Shown: positions 5,493 through 13,911, counted from the stretch's first letter. The stretch is 15,551 nt of DNA from Prevotellaceae bacterium UBA711 (GCA_002297545.1 DBLZ01000100.1:507-16057), one strand, 5' to 3'. Numbers and translations: made by a program. The notes: generated by a model from the sequence alone, not told the origin.

Positions 5493-7319
5493 CTAATCCA
5501 GTTTGAGGACGGCAAGGAAAGCCTTTTGCGGCACCTGCACGTTGCCTATCTGTTTCATGCGCTTCTTGCCTTTCTTCTGCTTTTCCAACAATTTGCGCTT
5601 ACGGCTGACGTCGCCGCCATAGCACTTGGCCAATACGTCCTTGCGGAGCTGCTTGACCGTCTCTCGGGCAATAATCTTGGCACCGATGGCTGCTTGTATG
5701 GCAATGTCATACTGCTGTCGCGGAAGCAATTCCTTGAGTTTCTCACACATGCGGCGTCCGAAAGTCTCGGCATTGTCGAAGTGCGTCAGTGTGCTGAGGG
5801 CATCCACGGGTTCGCCGTTGAGCAGGATGTCCAGCTTGACCAATTTGGATGTACGGAAACCAGCCGGGTGGTAGTCGAACGAAGCATAACCTTTGGATAT
5901 TGATTTCAACTTGTCGTAGAAGTCGATGACAATCTCGCCAAGGGGCATGGCATATTGCAATTCCACACGGTTGCCGGAGATGTAATCCTGCTTCAGAAGC
6001 TCACCACGTTTGCCCAGACATAGCGTCATGATGTTGCCGATATAGTCCGTGCGTGTTATGACGGTGGCATGAATGAATGGTTCTTCGATATGGTCTATGA
6101 GCGTGCTGTCGGGCATGCCTGCGGGATTGTGCACTTCCTTCACCTCGCCATGCTTGTCATAGACGAGGTAGCTTACGTTGGGAACCGTGGTAATCACGTC
6201 CATATTGAATTCGCGGTCCAGACGCTCCTGCACAATCTCCATGTGCAACAATCCGAGGAAGCCGCAACGGAAGCCAAAGCCCAAGGCAACGGAACTCTCC
6301 GGTGTGAAGGTCAATGAGGCATCATTGAGTTGAAGCTTTTCCAATGAGGCACGCAAGTTCTCGAAGTCTTCCGTCTCTATAGGGTAGAGTCCTGCAAACA
6401 CCATCGGCTTGACTTCCTCGAAACCTGCAATGGCCTCGGAGGCAGGACGTTCCACGCTTGTGATGGTATCGCCTACCTTTACTTCAGTGGCGGTCTTGAT
6501 GCCGGATACGATATAACCTACATCGCCACATCGCAGTTCGTTACGTGGGGAGAGATCCATTTTCAATACGCCTATCTCATCGGCCTTGTATTCACGGTCG
6601 GTATTCATGAACTTTACCAGTTCACCACTCTTGATAGTGCCGCTTACAATCTTGAAGTAGGCAATGATGCCACGGAATGAGTTAAAGACGCTGTCGAAGA
6701 TAAGTGCCTGGAGTGGTGCGTTGGTATCGCCCTTGGGAGAGGGAATTCGTTCTACTACCGCACGCAAAATCTCTGGTACACCTTCTCCCGTCTTGCCGCT
6801 GGCACGCAGTATTTCCTCGCGCTTACATCCGATAAGGTCTATGATTTCGTCTTCCACCTCGTCAGGCATGGCGTTGGGCATGTCGCACTTGTTTATGACT
6901 GGGATTATTTCCAAGTCTTGCTCTATGGCCATGTACAGGTTGCTGATGGTCTGTGCCTGGACACCCTGTGTGGCATCCACAACCAGCAATGCGCCCTCGC
7001 AGGCAGCTATGGAGCGTGACACTTCGTAGCTGAAGTCCACGTGTCCCGGAGTGTCGATAAGGTTTAGAATGTAGCGTCCGTCGGTGATGTCGTCCTTGAT
7101 GGGTAGGGGACTGAGAGTGTCTTCCCTGTGGTAGTCGTATTCCATCTGGATGGCATGGCTTTTGATGGTGATGCCACGTTCCTGTTCCAGGTCCATGTCA
7201 TCAAGCATTTGGCCATGCGTGGCCTTGATGGTCGAGGTTATTTCAAGAAGCCTGTCGGCCAAGGTGCTTTTACCATGGTCGATATGCGCTATAATGCAGA
7301 AATTGCGTATGTTCTTCAT
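5493..7319 (-). CDS. lepA: Elongation factor 4 (LepA), ribosomal back-translocase GTPase
   Basis: A 608-residue translational GTPase acting on the ribosome. G motifs are complete: G1 AHIDHGKST (11-19), G2 around RGIT (48-51), G3 DTPGH (89-93), G4 NKCD (143-146) and G5 SGK (174-176). Domain II, the GFGFRCGFLGLLHMEI EF-G-like domain and the LepA-specific C-terminal domain ending KRMKQIGNVQVPQKAFLAVLKLD follow. It is about 15 residues longer than the Bacteroides proteins I recall (593), and the excess is one block at about residues 64-80 between switch I and G3. The start MKNIRNFCIIAHID is the normal N-terminus. It has its own likely promoter, lies 107 bp from the downstream Crp/Fnr gene, and may share a transcript with it. 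No clear terminator separates the two. Confidence 0.97.
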   Translation of the reverse strand: MKNIRNFCIIAHIDHGKSTLADRLLEITSTIKATHGQMLDDMDLEQERGITIKSHAIQMEYDYHREDTLSPLPIKDDITDGRYILNLIDTPGHVDFSYEVSRSIAACEGALLVVDATQGVQAQTISNLYMAIEQDLEIIPVINKCDMPNAMPDEVEDEIIDLIGCKREEILRASGKTGEGVPEILRAVVERIPSPKGDTNAPLQALIFDSVFNSFRGIIAYFKIVSGTIKSGELVKFMNTDREYKADEIGVLKMDLSPRNELRCGDVGYIVSGIKTATEVKVGDTITSVERPASEAIAGFEEVKPMVFAGLYPIETEDFENLRASLEKLQLNDASLTFTPESSVALGFGFRCGFLGLLHMEIVQERLDREFNMDVITTVPNVSYLVYDKHGEVKEVHNPAGMPDSTLIDHIEEPFIHATVITRTDYIGNIMTLCLGKRGELLKQDYISGNRVELQYAMPLGEIVIDFYDKLKSISKGYASFDYHPAGFRTSKLVKLDILLNGEPVDALSTLTHFDNAETFGRRMCEKLKELLPRQQYDIAIQAAIGAKIIARETVKQLRKDVLAKCYGGDVSRKRKLLEKQKKGKKRMKQIGNVQVPQKAFLAVLKLD

Positions 7320-7410
7320 CCAACTATATGTATTCTGTATTGCCGGTTGCTGGGGCCTATGGAGGCGTTTCGTGGCCTTTGGGTCCCCACGGACGTGAGT
7401 TTTTGAGCGG

Positions 7411-7418
7411 CAAATATA
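7411..7418 (-). promoter_or_regulatory. Probable lepA promoter, -7 element
   Basis: TATATTTG on the minus strand matches TAnnTTTG and lies 92 bp upstream of the lepA start, in the gap after the acyl-CoA synthetase gene. No TTTG is present at the expected -33 distance, so only half of the consensus is met. The 146-bp gap (7320-7465) is AT-rich next to the synthetase stop and GC-rich in the lepA leader. Confidence 0.5.
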
Positions 7419-7465
7419 GTGATATTTTTTTGCATTTCCTACACCCTAATATAATAATATATTCG

Positions 7466-9121
7466 TCATGAGTACAAATATCGCTTTATGGAGCGCTTGG
7501 GAGTCTTCTCAAATTCCTCATCACGAAGTATGATTCCGGCCACTTGTTCGTATGCTGATAGCTGTGTGTTCAGTACCTTGCGGTTCTCGTCCATCTTCGC
7601 AGTCAAATCCGCTTGGGACAGTCCTTGTTTTTTGACTAAATACATGTCGGGGAAGACCAGGCCATACAGTTTGCCATCGCGTTGAACCACTACACATTCC
7701 TGTACGTATGGCAGGTTGCTCAGCTTGTCCTCGATACCTTCGGGATATATGTTCTGCCCGTTGCTGGAGAGTAGCAGGTTCTTGATGCGTCCCTTGATGA
7801 AGATGTTTCCTTTGCGGTCCATTATGCCGAGGTCTCCCGTGTGGTACCATCCGTCGCGTAGGGTAGCGGCTGTCTCCTCAGGGTTCTTGTAGTAACCCAG
7901 CATGACGTTTTGTCCGCGTACAAGTATTTCCCCGGCTACGGTCTGCGGGTCGGAGCTGTTTATCCTGACTTCCATGCACCGCATGGCTTTGCCGCAGCTA
8001 CCAGGGACAAAATTTTTCCAGTCTTCGCAGGATATCAGAGGTGCACACTCCGTGGCGCCGTAACCGATGGTGAAGTTGAAGCCTATGTCGTGCAGTAGGC
8101 TTTCCACTTCCTGGTTCATGGCTGCACCGCCGATCACCACTTCATAGAAGTTGCCGCCGAAGGCATTACGCAGCCCCTGGCATATCTTGTTCTTTATCTT
8201 GCGGCCCACTATGGGTGTCTTTAGCAGGAGACGTATCTTTGGGTCGCTGATCTTTTGCATGATAGCCTTGCGTACCACCTTTTCTATGATAAGAGGAACG
8301 CACACCAATGCTACCGGCCGTATGTCGGCCAGTACCTTGAGCAGGATGCTCGGTGTGGGCATCTTGGTTAGGAAGTGGATATGTACGCCTATAATGAACT
8401 CGTACAGAAATTCAAACGACATGCCCAAGGTATGTGCCATAGGGAGCATGGACAGGATGGTGTCGCCGGCCTTTGCATGTTCGCCGAACAGGTCATCGGC
8501 ACACGACATATTGCCCACCAGGGCGCGATAGGGAATCATCACGCCCTTGGAGTTGCTGGTGGTGCCGGAAGTGTAGTTGATGATGGCCAACTCTTCCGGC
8601 CTGTCTTCATGATACTGTATGTTCTCGGGACCGAAGTATGTAGGATACTGCTCACCAAATTGCCTGTTCAGGCTGGTGAGAGTCTCTTGTACAGCGCTGT
8701 CATGTGCCGAAAGCGATGCCCAGTCCGTTATGCGTACAACACTGTCAAGATGTGGCATTTTCTCTATGTCGAGTTTCTTCCATACGAGGTCGCCCACAAA
8801 CAGCAACTTGGCATCGCTATGGTTTACTACATGGTGAATCTGTTCCGGGTGGAATTCATGCATTATGGGCACGGCCACGGCCCCATAGGACAAGGTGGCC
8901 AGGAGGGCTATGCCCCAACGGCTCATGTTGCGGCCACAGATTGCTATCTTGTCACCCTTATGTATGCCGGCTTTGGCAAAAAGGATATGCAATTTGGCTA
9001 TATCTTCGGCCACGTCGCGATAGCGGAACGTCTGCTGGTCATAGTCGGAAAGCGCAGGTAGGTGCCAATGTTGCCGGATGCTTTCCTCTATGTTCTTGTT
9101 GAATGACGATTGGATGATCAT
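7466..9121 (-). CDS. AMP-forming long-chain acyl-CoA synthetase (second gene of tandem pair)
   Basis: A 551-residue ANL-superfamily enzyme that would adenylate a fatty acid and transfer it to CoA. Motifs: P-loop YTSGTTSNSKG (183-193), GYGATECAP (353-361), YHTGDLG (426-432) with the ribose-binding Asp430, hinge IKGRIKN (442-448), NGQNIYPEGIE (454-464), and a C-terminal TPKRSIKRYLY whose Lys546 is the likely A10 catalytic lysine. No carrier domain or membrane helix is seen. The frame is open 276 bp further upstream, but that part overlaps the preceding gene and is unlike any synthetase. The ATG at 9121-9119 aligns exactly with the paralogue's start. It begins 32 bp after the paralogue's stop and has no separate promoter, so they should be co-transcribed. 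Acyl chain preference cannot be read from the sequence. Confidence 0.92.
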   Translation of the reverse strand: MIIQSSFNKNIEESIRQHWHLPALSDYDQQTFRYRDVAEDIAKLHILFAKAGIHKGDKIAICGRNMSRWGIALLATLSYGAVAVPIMHEFHPEQIHHVVNHSDAKLLFVGDLVWKKLDIEKMPHLDSVVRITDWASLSAHDSAVQETLTSLNRQFGEQYPTYFGPENIQYHEDRPEELAIINYTSGTTSNSKGVMIPYRALVGNMSCADDLFGEHAKAGDTILSMLPMAHTLGMSFEFLYEFIIGVHIHFLTKMPTPSILLKVLADIRPVALVCVPLIIEKVVRKAIMQKISDPKIRLLLKTPIVGRKIKNKICQGLRNAFGGNFYEVVIGGAAMNQEVESLLHDIGFNFTIGYGATECAPLISCEDWKNFVPGSCGKAMRCMEVRINSSDPQTVAGEILVRGQNVMLGYYKNPEETAATLRDGWYHTGDLGIMDRKGNIFIKGRIKNLLLSSNGQNIYPEGIEDKLSNLPYVQECVVVQRDGKLYGLVFPDMYLVKKQGLSQADLTAKMDENRKVLNTQLSAYEQVAGIILRDEEFEKTPKRSIKRYLYS

Positions 9122-9153
9122 TTGTACATAAGTTAAACCTGTCCTTATAGTCC

Positions 9154-10821
9154 TTATACCTCTGCGTTCATATAGAGGAAACGCTTTATGGAGCGCTTGG
9201 GTGTTTTCTCGAATTCCTCTTCCATGATGCGTATTCCGCATATTTGTTCGTAGGCGGGAATCTGTGTATTTAGGTCCTTGCGGTTCTGTTCCATGATGCT
9301 CTTCAGTTCTGCCTCGCCCAAGTTGAGGGATTTGGCCTGTTCCATGTCTGGATAGATGAGGGCATATAGCTTCTCGCCTTTCTGTATTACTACGCATTCC
9401 TGCACCATGGGCATGCTGCTGAGCTTATCTTCTATTTCTTCGGGATAGATGTTCTGACCGTTGGCACCCAAGAGCATGTTCTTGCAACGTCCCTTGATGT
9501 ATACGTTGCCTTCGGCATCTATGATGCCAAGGTCGCCTGTGTGATACCAACCGTCTATTATAGTCTCTGCCGTGGCTTCGGGGTTCTTGAAGTAGCCGAG
9601 CATCACGTTATCCCCTTGTGCCAGTATTTCGCCAGGTATTTCCTGAGGTTTGGGGCTGTCAATCTTGAGTTTCATTCGGGGAGCTGCCTTGCCGCAAGAA
9701 CCCATAGCAAAGCGTTGCCAATCTTCATAAGCCAATATGGGAGCGCACTCCGTGGCACCGTACCCCACTGTGTAGTTGAATCCTATGTCCTTGAGCAGGG
9801 CTTCTATCTCGGCATTGATGGCGGCGCCGCCTACGATGACTTCGTAGAAGTTGCCTCCCAAAGCGTTCTGCATACCTTGGCATATACGCTGCTTTATCTG
9901 GTCTCCAACGATGGGGATGTTCATCAATAGGCGTATCTTAGGATCCTTAATCTTTGGCAGGACAGCCCTTCGTACTATCTTCTCCAGAATGAGTGGTACG
10001 CAGATGATGATACGAGGTTTGATGTCGGCCAAGGCTTTCAATAGGATGGCCGGAGTTGGCATCTTGGTAAGGAAACTGATGTGCAAGCCCCGAACAAATT
10101 CATAAAGGAATTCAAATGCCATGCCATACATGTGAGCCATGGGTAGCATTGACAATACCTGTTCACCCGGTGCCAATATGTCGGCAAGCACGTCACATCC
10201 GAATTGGGTGTTACTCCAGATAGCCCGATAGGGTATCATTACGCCCTTGGAGTTGCTTGTCGTGCCCGATGTATAATTGATAAGAGCCAGTTCCTCACGG
10301 CTGTCCTTGTGATAGCATATATGCTCGGGACGGAAACTGTCGGGATACTTCTCTCCGAAAAGCCTGTTGAGCTGTTTGCGGGTTTCTGTCAGGGGCGCGT
10401 CACGTGCGAACAACACTTCATAGTATTGGTTGCACAGGATTCCCTTTAGAGCGGGCATTTCCTTGGCATCTATCCGCTTCCATATCTGTTCGCCGACGAA
10501 CAAGAGGCTGGCTTCGGAGTGGTTGACTATCTGGTGTATCTGTTCGGAGTGAAAGTCGTGCAGTATGGGAACAGCCACAGCACCGTAGGTCAGTGTTGCC
10601 AAGAAGGCAATTCCCCAACGTGCCTGATTGCGTCCGCACAACGCTATCTTGTCTCCGGGGCGTATGCCTGCACGCTCAAACATGATGTGCAACTTGGCTA
10701 TGTTGCGTGCCACGTCCTTGTATTGGAAGGTTGCCTCGCCATAGTCGCTCATGGAATTGCGATTCCAATTATTCTTCACACTTTGGGCCAATGCCTCATT
10801 GAAACTTTCCGGTAATAACAT
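9154..10821 (-). CDS. AMP-forming long-chain acyl-CoA synthetase (first gene of tandem pair)
   Basis: A 555-residue cytoplasmic acyl-CoA synthetase of the same subfamily as the next gene. Motifs sit at identical positions: YTSGTTSNSKG (183-193), GYGATECAP (353-361), YHTGDLG (426-432), NGQNIYPEEIE (454-464) and TPKRSIKRFLY (540-550). The two proteins align without gaps over 550 residues with about 337 identities by hand count. They diverge most at about 112-152 and 201-222; this one adds a tail MNAEV. An in-frame ATG lies upstream at 10974, but the promoter's -7 element is at 10869-10876, so transcripts would start after it. The ATG at 10821-10819, which matches the paralogue, is therefore the start. 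Likely role is activation of exogenous or recycled fatty acids; no other lipid gene is nearby. Confidence 0.92.
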   Translation of the reverse strand: MLLPESFNEALAQSVKNNWNRNSMSDYGEATFQYKDVARNIAKLHIMFERAGIRPGDKIALCGRNQARWGIAFLATLTYGAVAVPILHDFHSEQIHQIVNHSEASLLFVGEQIWKRIDAKEMPALKGILCNQYYEVLFARDAPLTETRKQLNRLFGEKYPDSFRPEHICYHKDSREELALINYTSGTTSNSKGVMIPYRAIWSNTQFGCDVLADILAPGEQVLSMLPMAHMYGMAFEFLYEFVRGLHISFLTKMPTPAILLKALADIKPRIIICVPLILEKIVRRAVLPKIKDPKIRLLMNIPIVGDQIKQRICQGMQNALGGNFYEVIVGGAAINAEIEALLKDIGFNYTVGYGATECAPILAYEDWQRFAMGSCGKAAPRMKLKIDSPKPQEIPGEILAQGDNVMLGYFKNPEATAETIIDGWYHTGDLGIIDAEGNVYIKGRCKNMLLGANGQNIYPEEIEDKLSSMPMVQECVVIQKGEKLYALIYPDMEQAKSLNLGEAELKSIMEQNRKDLNTQIPAYEQICGIRIMEEEFEKTPKRSIKRFLYMNAEV

Positions 10822-10868
10822 AATATATACAACAGTCTTTTTGATGGTTACATCGTGGTTCAATAGGA

Positions 10869-10900
10869 CAAAGGTACATAGATTATGCACATTATGCAAG
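10869..10900 (-). promoter_or_regulatory. Promoter of the acyl-CoA synthetase pair
   Basis: TACCTTTG (10876-10869, minus strand) matches the TAnnTTTG element. CTTG (10900-10897), 20 bp upstream, matches three of four bases of the TTTG -33 element. Transcription should begin near 10862, giving a leader of about 40 nt. Two copies of TTATGCA (plus-strand reading, 10883-10889 and 10892-10898) fill the spacer between the two elements, a position where a bound repressor would block RNA polymerase. Confidence 0.7.
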
Positions 10901-10952
10901 TGTTTGTGCACAAAAATGTGCGCTGCCATGGCATTTTTTGCCATGTTATGCA
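10883..10952. repeat. Repeat and dyad cluster at the synthetase promoter
   Basis: Three copies of TTATGCA (10883-10889, 10892-10898, 10946-10952), a 12-bp perfect palindrome TTTGTGCACAAA (10903-10914) directly upstream of the -33 element, and a perfect inverted repeat CATGGCATTTTTTGCCATG (10927-10945; 7-bp arms, 5-nt loop) lie within 70 bp. The last has no T-run suited to termination of the upstream hexosaminidase transcript. I read the cluster as candidate regulator sites. The rest of the 222-bp gap (10822-11043) holds no gene I can support. Confidence 0.45.
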
Positions 10953-11043
10953 TTTTGTCCTCCGTTGAGTACACATATGTGCTCCTTTTGCACTTACAAA
11001 CTCATGCGGGGTTGTTAAATAGAGGAAAGGCTAATGTGTGGAT

Positions 11044-12582
11044 TTACAAATCCGCCTCTTGTTTAAGTGCCGGGCCAAAATTATATCCTTGTCGTATGAA
11101 CCATTCCTCGCGTTGCTGTATGTTCCGATAAAACGTGGCAAAGTCTGTCCGTTGTCCCTGATGCCACATCAGTTCAGCCAAGGCTAAAATACGTGGGAAT
11201 AGACGTTCGTCTATCATTGCCTCCGTTACTCCATAATCTGTCCATAATGCGCAACTTATGCCCATCGCACTATTGTCTCCATCGTAGGAAATCTTGTCTG
11301 CAGGGTTGTGGAGATAGGCTTCTGCCAGACCGAAAGTGCGGTCTTCGGCATATCCGCGCCACGGTGTGACGGGAAAATTGAGATAGGTGTAATAGTTGGG
11401 ACTGCAAATGACTGGACAATGTTGTTTAAACGCATTGCGCAACGCCAAATCCTTGTGCCCACGGTAGTTCCACCATTGTATAACGGCGTTGTCGGGTAGT
11501 GGGTAACCGTCGCTGTAGACCACATCGCCCCAAAATATGGCTTTGCGTCCCTTCTTTTTCAGGTGTCCGGCCATTTGTGCCGAGAACCACAATTGCAGGT
11601 CGTGACAGTCTTTCAATCCGTAGGATGCTATTCTGCCTTGGCAGTATGCGCATTTTTCCCAATTGCCTTTTGGGGCCTCGTCACCGCCAAGATGTATATA
11701 GGGCGAGGGGAATAGGGTGCATACTTCGTCAAGTACGTTTTTCAGGAAATTGATAACCTCGTCCTTGCCTGAACAGAAGATGTTGTGGGTGAAACCGGTC
11801 TGTGGTATATCTATCGGTTGCCCGAAACATCCCAGTTCAGGGTAGGCGGAAATTGCGGCTTCTGCATGGCCGGGCATGTCTATTTCCGGAACTACGGTCA
11901 CGTTGCGTCTGGCAGCGTACTCTACTATTTCACGTATCTCTTGCTGGGTGTAGAATCCTTGTTGTTCTGCACCATGTCCAACCTGGCCTCCTACTTGTGC
12001 CAAACGCGGATAACGTTTTATCTCGATGCGCCATCCCAAGCCTTCAGTCAAGTGCCAGTGGAAATAGTTCATCTTGAGCATGGAAGCCATGTCGATATAC
12101 TTCTTGATAGTGGCTACCTGTTGGAACTGTCTGCCGGAGTCAAGCATGAAGCCACGCCACTGCATGCGTGGAGCATCTTGGATATCGGCACATCCGAATA
12201 TGAGTGTTTTGTCACGCGATTCTGCCAACTGTCGCAGGGTCTGTGCTGCATACGTAAAGCCTCCCTTGTCGCGTGCACTTACTACAATCTGCTTTCGGTT
12301 TATTTGTATGCGGTATCCTTCGGACGGCATGGTAGAGTCCGTCTGCCAGCATATTTCTGCCTTTGATGCCCTGGTGGTCCATTTTATTGGAATGGAACCG
12401 AGCACCTTGGTGCGTAGGATGTCAAGGCCAGGCGCGGCGGTGTCTGCAGTGCATACCGAAACTTTTCGCTGCAGCACCAACTGTCCGTCGTTCACCGTTG
12501 CCTGTGTCGGTGTAGGGAATACTGTCTGGCCATGGAGCATGATGCCGTGTAGGATGATCGTGAGGACAAGTAGAGGTTTCAT
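11044..12582 (-). CDS. Beta-N-acetylhexosaminidase, glycoside hydrolase family 20
   Basis: A 512-residue exo-glycosidase that removes terminal beta-linked GlcNAc or GalNAc by substrate-assisted catalysis. A signal peptide is visible at about residues 1-18 (MKPLLVLTIILHGIMLHG), with no lipobox, suggesting the periplasm. The GH20b-like N-terminal domain is followed by the TIM barrel from about residue 140 (WRGFMLDSGR). Key motifs are FHWHLTEGLGWR (174-185), PEIDMPGHA (232-240), the catalytic pair Asp301-Glu302 in HLGGDEAPKGNW (297-308), and the conserved C-terminal tryptophans around ALWTDYG (445-451) and LAELMW (468-473). No C-terminal carbohydrate-binding or sorting domain follows. It starts 42 bp after the yggS stop, with no promoter seen in that gap, so co-transcription is plausible. 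Its substrate may be host or dietary N-glycan or mucin, which is inference. Confidence 0.94.
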   Translation of the reverse strand: MKPLLVLTIILHGIMLHGQTVFPTPTQATVNDGQLVLQRKVSVCTADTAAPGLDILRTKVLGSIPIKWTTRASKAEICWQTDSTMPSEGYRIQINRKQIVVSARDKGGFTYAAQTLRQLAESRDKTLIFGCADIQDAPRMQWRGFMLDSGRQFQQVATIKKYIDMASMLKMNYFHWHLTEGLGWRIEIKRYPRLAQVGGQVGHGAEQQGFYTQQEIREIVEYAARRNVTVVPEIDMPGHAEAAISAYPELGCFGQPIDIPQTGFTHNIFCSGKDEVINFLKNVLDEVCTLFPSPYIHLGGDEAPKGNWEKCAYCQGRIASYGLKDCHDLQLWFSAQMAGHLKKKGRKAIFWGDVVYSDGYPLPDNAVIQWWNYRGHKDLALRNAFKQHCPVICSPNYYTYLNFPVTPWRGYAEDRTFGLAEAYLHNPADKISYDGDNSAMGISCALWTDYGVTEAMIDERLFPRILALAELMWHQGQRTDFATFYRNIQQREEWFIRQGYNFGPALKQEADL

Positions 12583-12624
12583 GGTGAATGGGAAATATGG
12601 ACATGTGGCTTTGTGCGGTGTGTG

Positions 12625-13293
12625 TCAATAGTTTCTCGGACCGAATATGCTGCTGCCGATACGAACCATGTTACTACCTTCGATTACAGCTATATTGTAG
12701 TCCTCGCTCATGCCCCAGGAGCGTATTGTCATGCCTGGAGCAAGGTCGGGGAACTCGGCTATGCACTGGCTGAAGACGGTGTAGGCGGTGTGGAAATCGG
12801 AGCGTATGCGTGTCTCGTCATCGGTATTGGTGGCCATGCACATGATTCCGGCTATGCGGATGCCCGGTAGGGTGGCGTACTCGTGGCTGCGGAGGTAGTC
12901 GAGGCATTCCTCGGGGGCGAAGCCGAATTTGGTCTCTTCCTGTGCCACGTGCAATTGCAGCAGACAAGAGATGCGGCGGTCGTGGCGCAGGGCCTGCTTG
13001 TTTATCTCGCAGAGTAGGCGTGGACTGTCTACGGAGTGGATGAGGCCGATGTAGGGGGCTATGTATTTCACCTTGTTGGTCTGCAGGTGGCCGATGAAGT
13101 GCCATTCGATGTCAGTGGGTAGGGCAGACTGTTTCTGCTGCAGTTCCTGCACGTGGCTCTCACCGAATATGCGCTGTCCGGCGTCGTAGGCCTCCTGTAT
13201 CATTTCTGCGGGATGGTACTTGCTCACTGCGCACAGGTTGACACCAGTGGGCAGTGAGGCACGTATCTTGTTGAGATGTTCGCTTATCATCAT
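12625..13293 (-). CDS. YggS/PLPBP-family pyridoxal phosphate homeostasis protein
   Basis: A 222-residue cytoplasmic single-domain TIM-barrel protein that binds PLP and helps control vitamin B6 and amino-acid pools; it has no known enzymatic reaction. The PLP lysine is Lys25 in AVSKYHP. Family signatures are FGESHVQEL (43-51; usually FGENYVQE), EWHFIGHLQTNKVKYI (63-78), KFGFAPEE (122-129), SWGMSEDYNIAV and the ending GSNMVRIGSSIFGPRNY, which holds the phosphate-binding loop. Length is typical. The first ATG (13293-13291) overlaps the TGA of the DUF4494 gene as ATGA, and a second ATG follows directly, so either could start translation. This overlap suggests translational coupling to DUF4494. 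Very secure by family. Confidence 0.96.
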   Translation of the reverse strand: MMISEHLNKIRASLPTGVNLCAVSKYHPAEMIQEAYDAGQRIFGESHVQELQQKQSALPTDIEWHFIGHLQTNKVKYIAPYIGLIHSVDSPRLLCEINKQALRHDRRISCLLQLHVAQEETKFGFAPEECLDYLRSHEYATLPGIRIAGIMCMATNTDDETRIRSDFHTAYTVFSQCIAEFPDLAPGMTIRSWGMSEDYNIAVIEGSNMVRIGSSIFGPRNY

Positions 13294-13730
13294 TCTTCCT
13301 CTACCTTATGGCGGAAAACATCCATCAGGGGAGTCTCTGCCACGCTGATTATCTTATAGTCGCCCAACGTACCCTGCATGCCTTTCTCCAGGGTCTCGAT
13401 GGCGTTCTGCAGGCTGATGGCCTGTACCAGATCGGTTTGTGTTACCACCTTCTCCTTCTCTGTCTTTTCGTCCAAAGTGATGAAGCCAACCTTCACCTTG
13501 TACCAGCGATCGGCATTGAGGTCTTCGTTCTCGAAGAGTTCTGCTATTCGTGCGCGTTTGATGTCGCTGATTACGAACTCTCCGCTCATGAAGGGTTCTA
13601 TCTCCTTTGTGATAGTCTCTTCGGCCTCTGTGAAACTGAGTGCGTCCACCAGGTATGCTTCCTTTGTTGACTTGATAAGACCGTTCTCCTGGGTCTTGTC
13701 GTATTGTACTTTACATTCAAACCATTCCAT
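13290..13730 (-). CDS. DUF4494 protein of unknown function
   Basis: A 146-residue soluble acidic protein that I recognise as the Bacteroidetes-restricted DUF4494 family, whose function is not known. The N-terminus MEWFECKVQYDKT is followed by an alternating strand-helix pattern; RIAELFENEDLNADRWYKVKV (about 61-81) is the most characteristic segment. There is no signal peptide, membrane helix or cysteine motif. The ATG at 13730-13728 follows an A-rich leader without a Shine-Dalgarno. Its stop overlaps the yggS start by four bases, so the two are probably made together. The 181 bp before it (13731-13911) contain no TAnnTTTG element, so it may be read from the ygiQ transcript or an unrecognised promoter. 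I assign no function. Confidence 0.85.
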   Translation of the reverse strand: MEWFECKVQYDKTQENGLIKSTKEAYLVDALSFTEAEETITKEIEPFMSGEFVISDIKRARIAELFENEDLNADRWYKVKVGFITLDEKTEKEKVVTQTDLVQAISLQNAIETLEKGMQGTLGDYKIISVAETPLMDVFRHKVEEE

Positions 13731-13911
13731 TTCGTTCTGTGTGTTGTTTAATTGGTTAGTGTTTATTTGTGTTGTATTATAGCGATTCTCAAGGGAGAGA
13801 TGCCTCCTCCTCCGGATGATGTTACAATATGTGTCTGTGGGAATTGGCGCGTGTAGTTTATGCCTCCATTGTACCTTATATATATTTAGCGCAAGAAAGC
13901 ATCATTTGCCG

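Noticed and set aside
7448..7463. AT-only dyad just after the second acyl-CoA synthetase (AATATA-ATAA-TATATT)
   Set aside because: The stem is all A-T and weak, with no T-run after it on the minus strand, so I do not call it a terminator.
8375..9061. Plus-strand open frame opposite the second acyl-CoA synthetase
   Set aside because: It is antisense to a conserved coding region, and no promoter or protein family is recognisable.
9122..9397. N-terminal extension of the second acyl-CoA synthetase
   Set aside because: It overlaps the end of the first synthetase, and its residues do not match the paralogue. The ATG at 9121 aligns with the paralogue's start.
10822..10974. N-terminal extension of the first acyl-CoA synthetase
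   Set aside because: The promoter elements lie within this stretch, so transcripts start too late to include it, and the translation resembles no synthetase N-terminus.
13803..13813. GGAGGAGGAGG on the minus strand as a ribosome binding site for DUF4494
   Set aside because: It lies more than 70 bases upstream of the start codon, and the genes here do not use Shine-Dalgarno sites.
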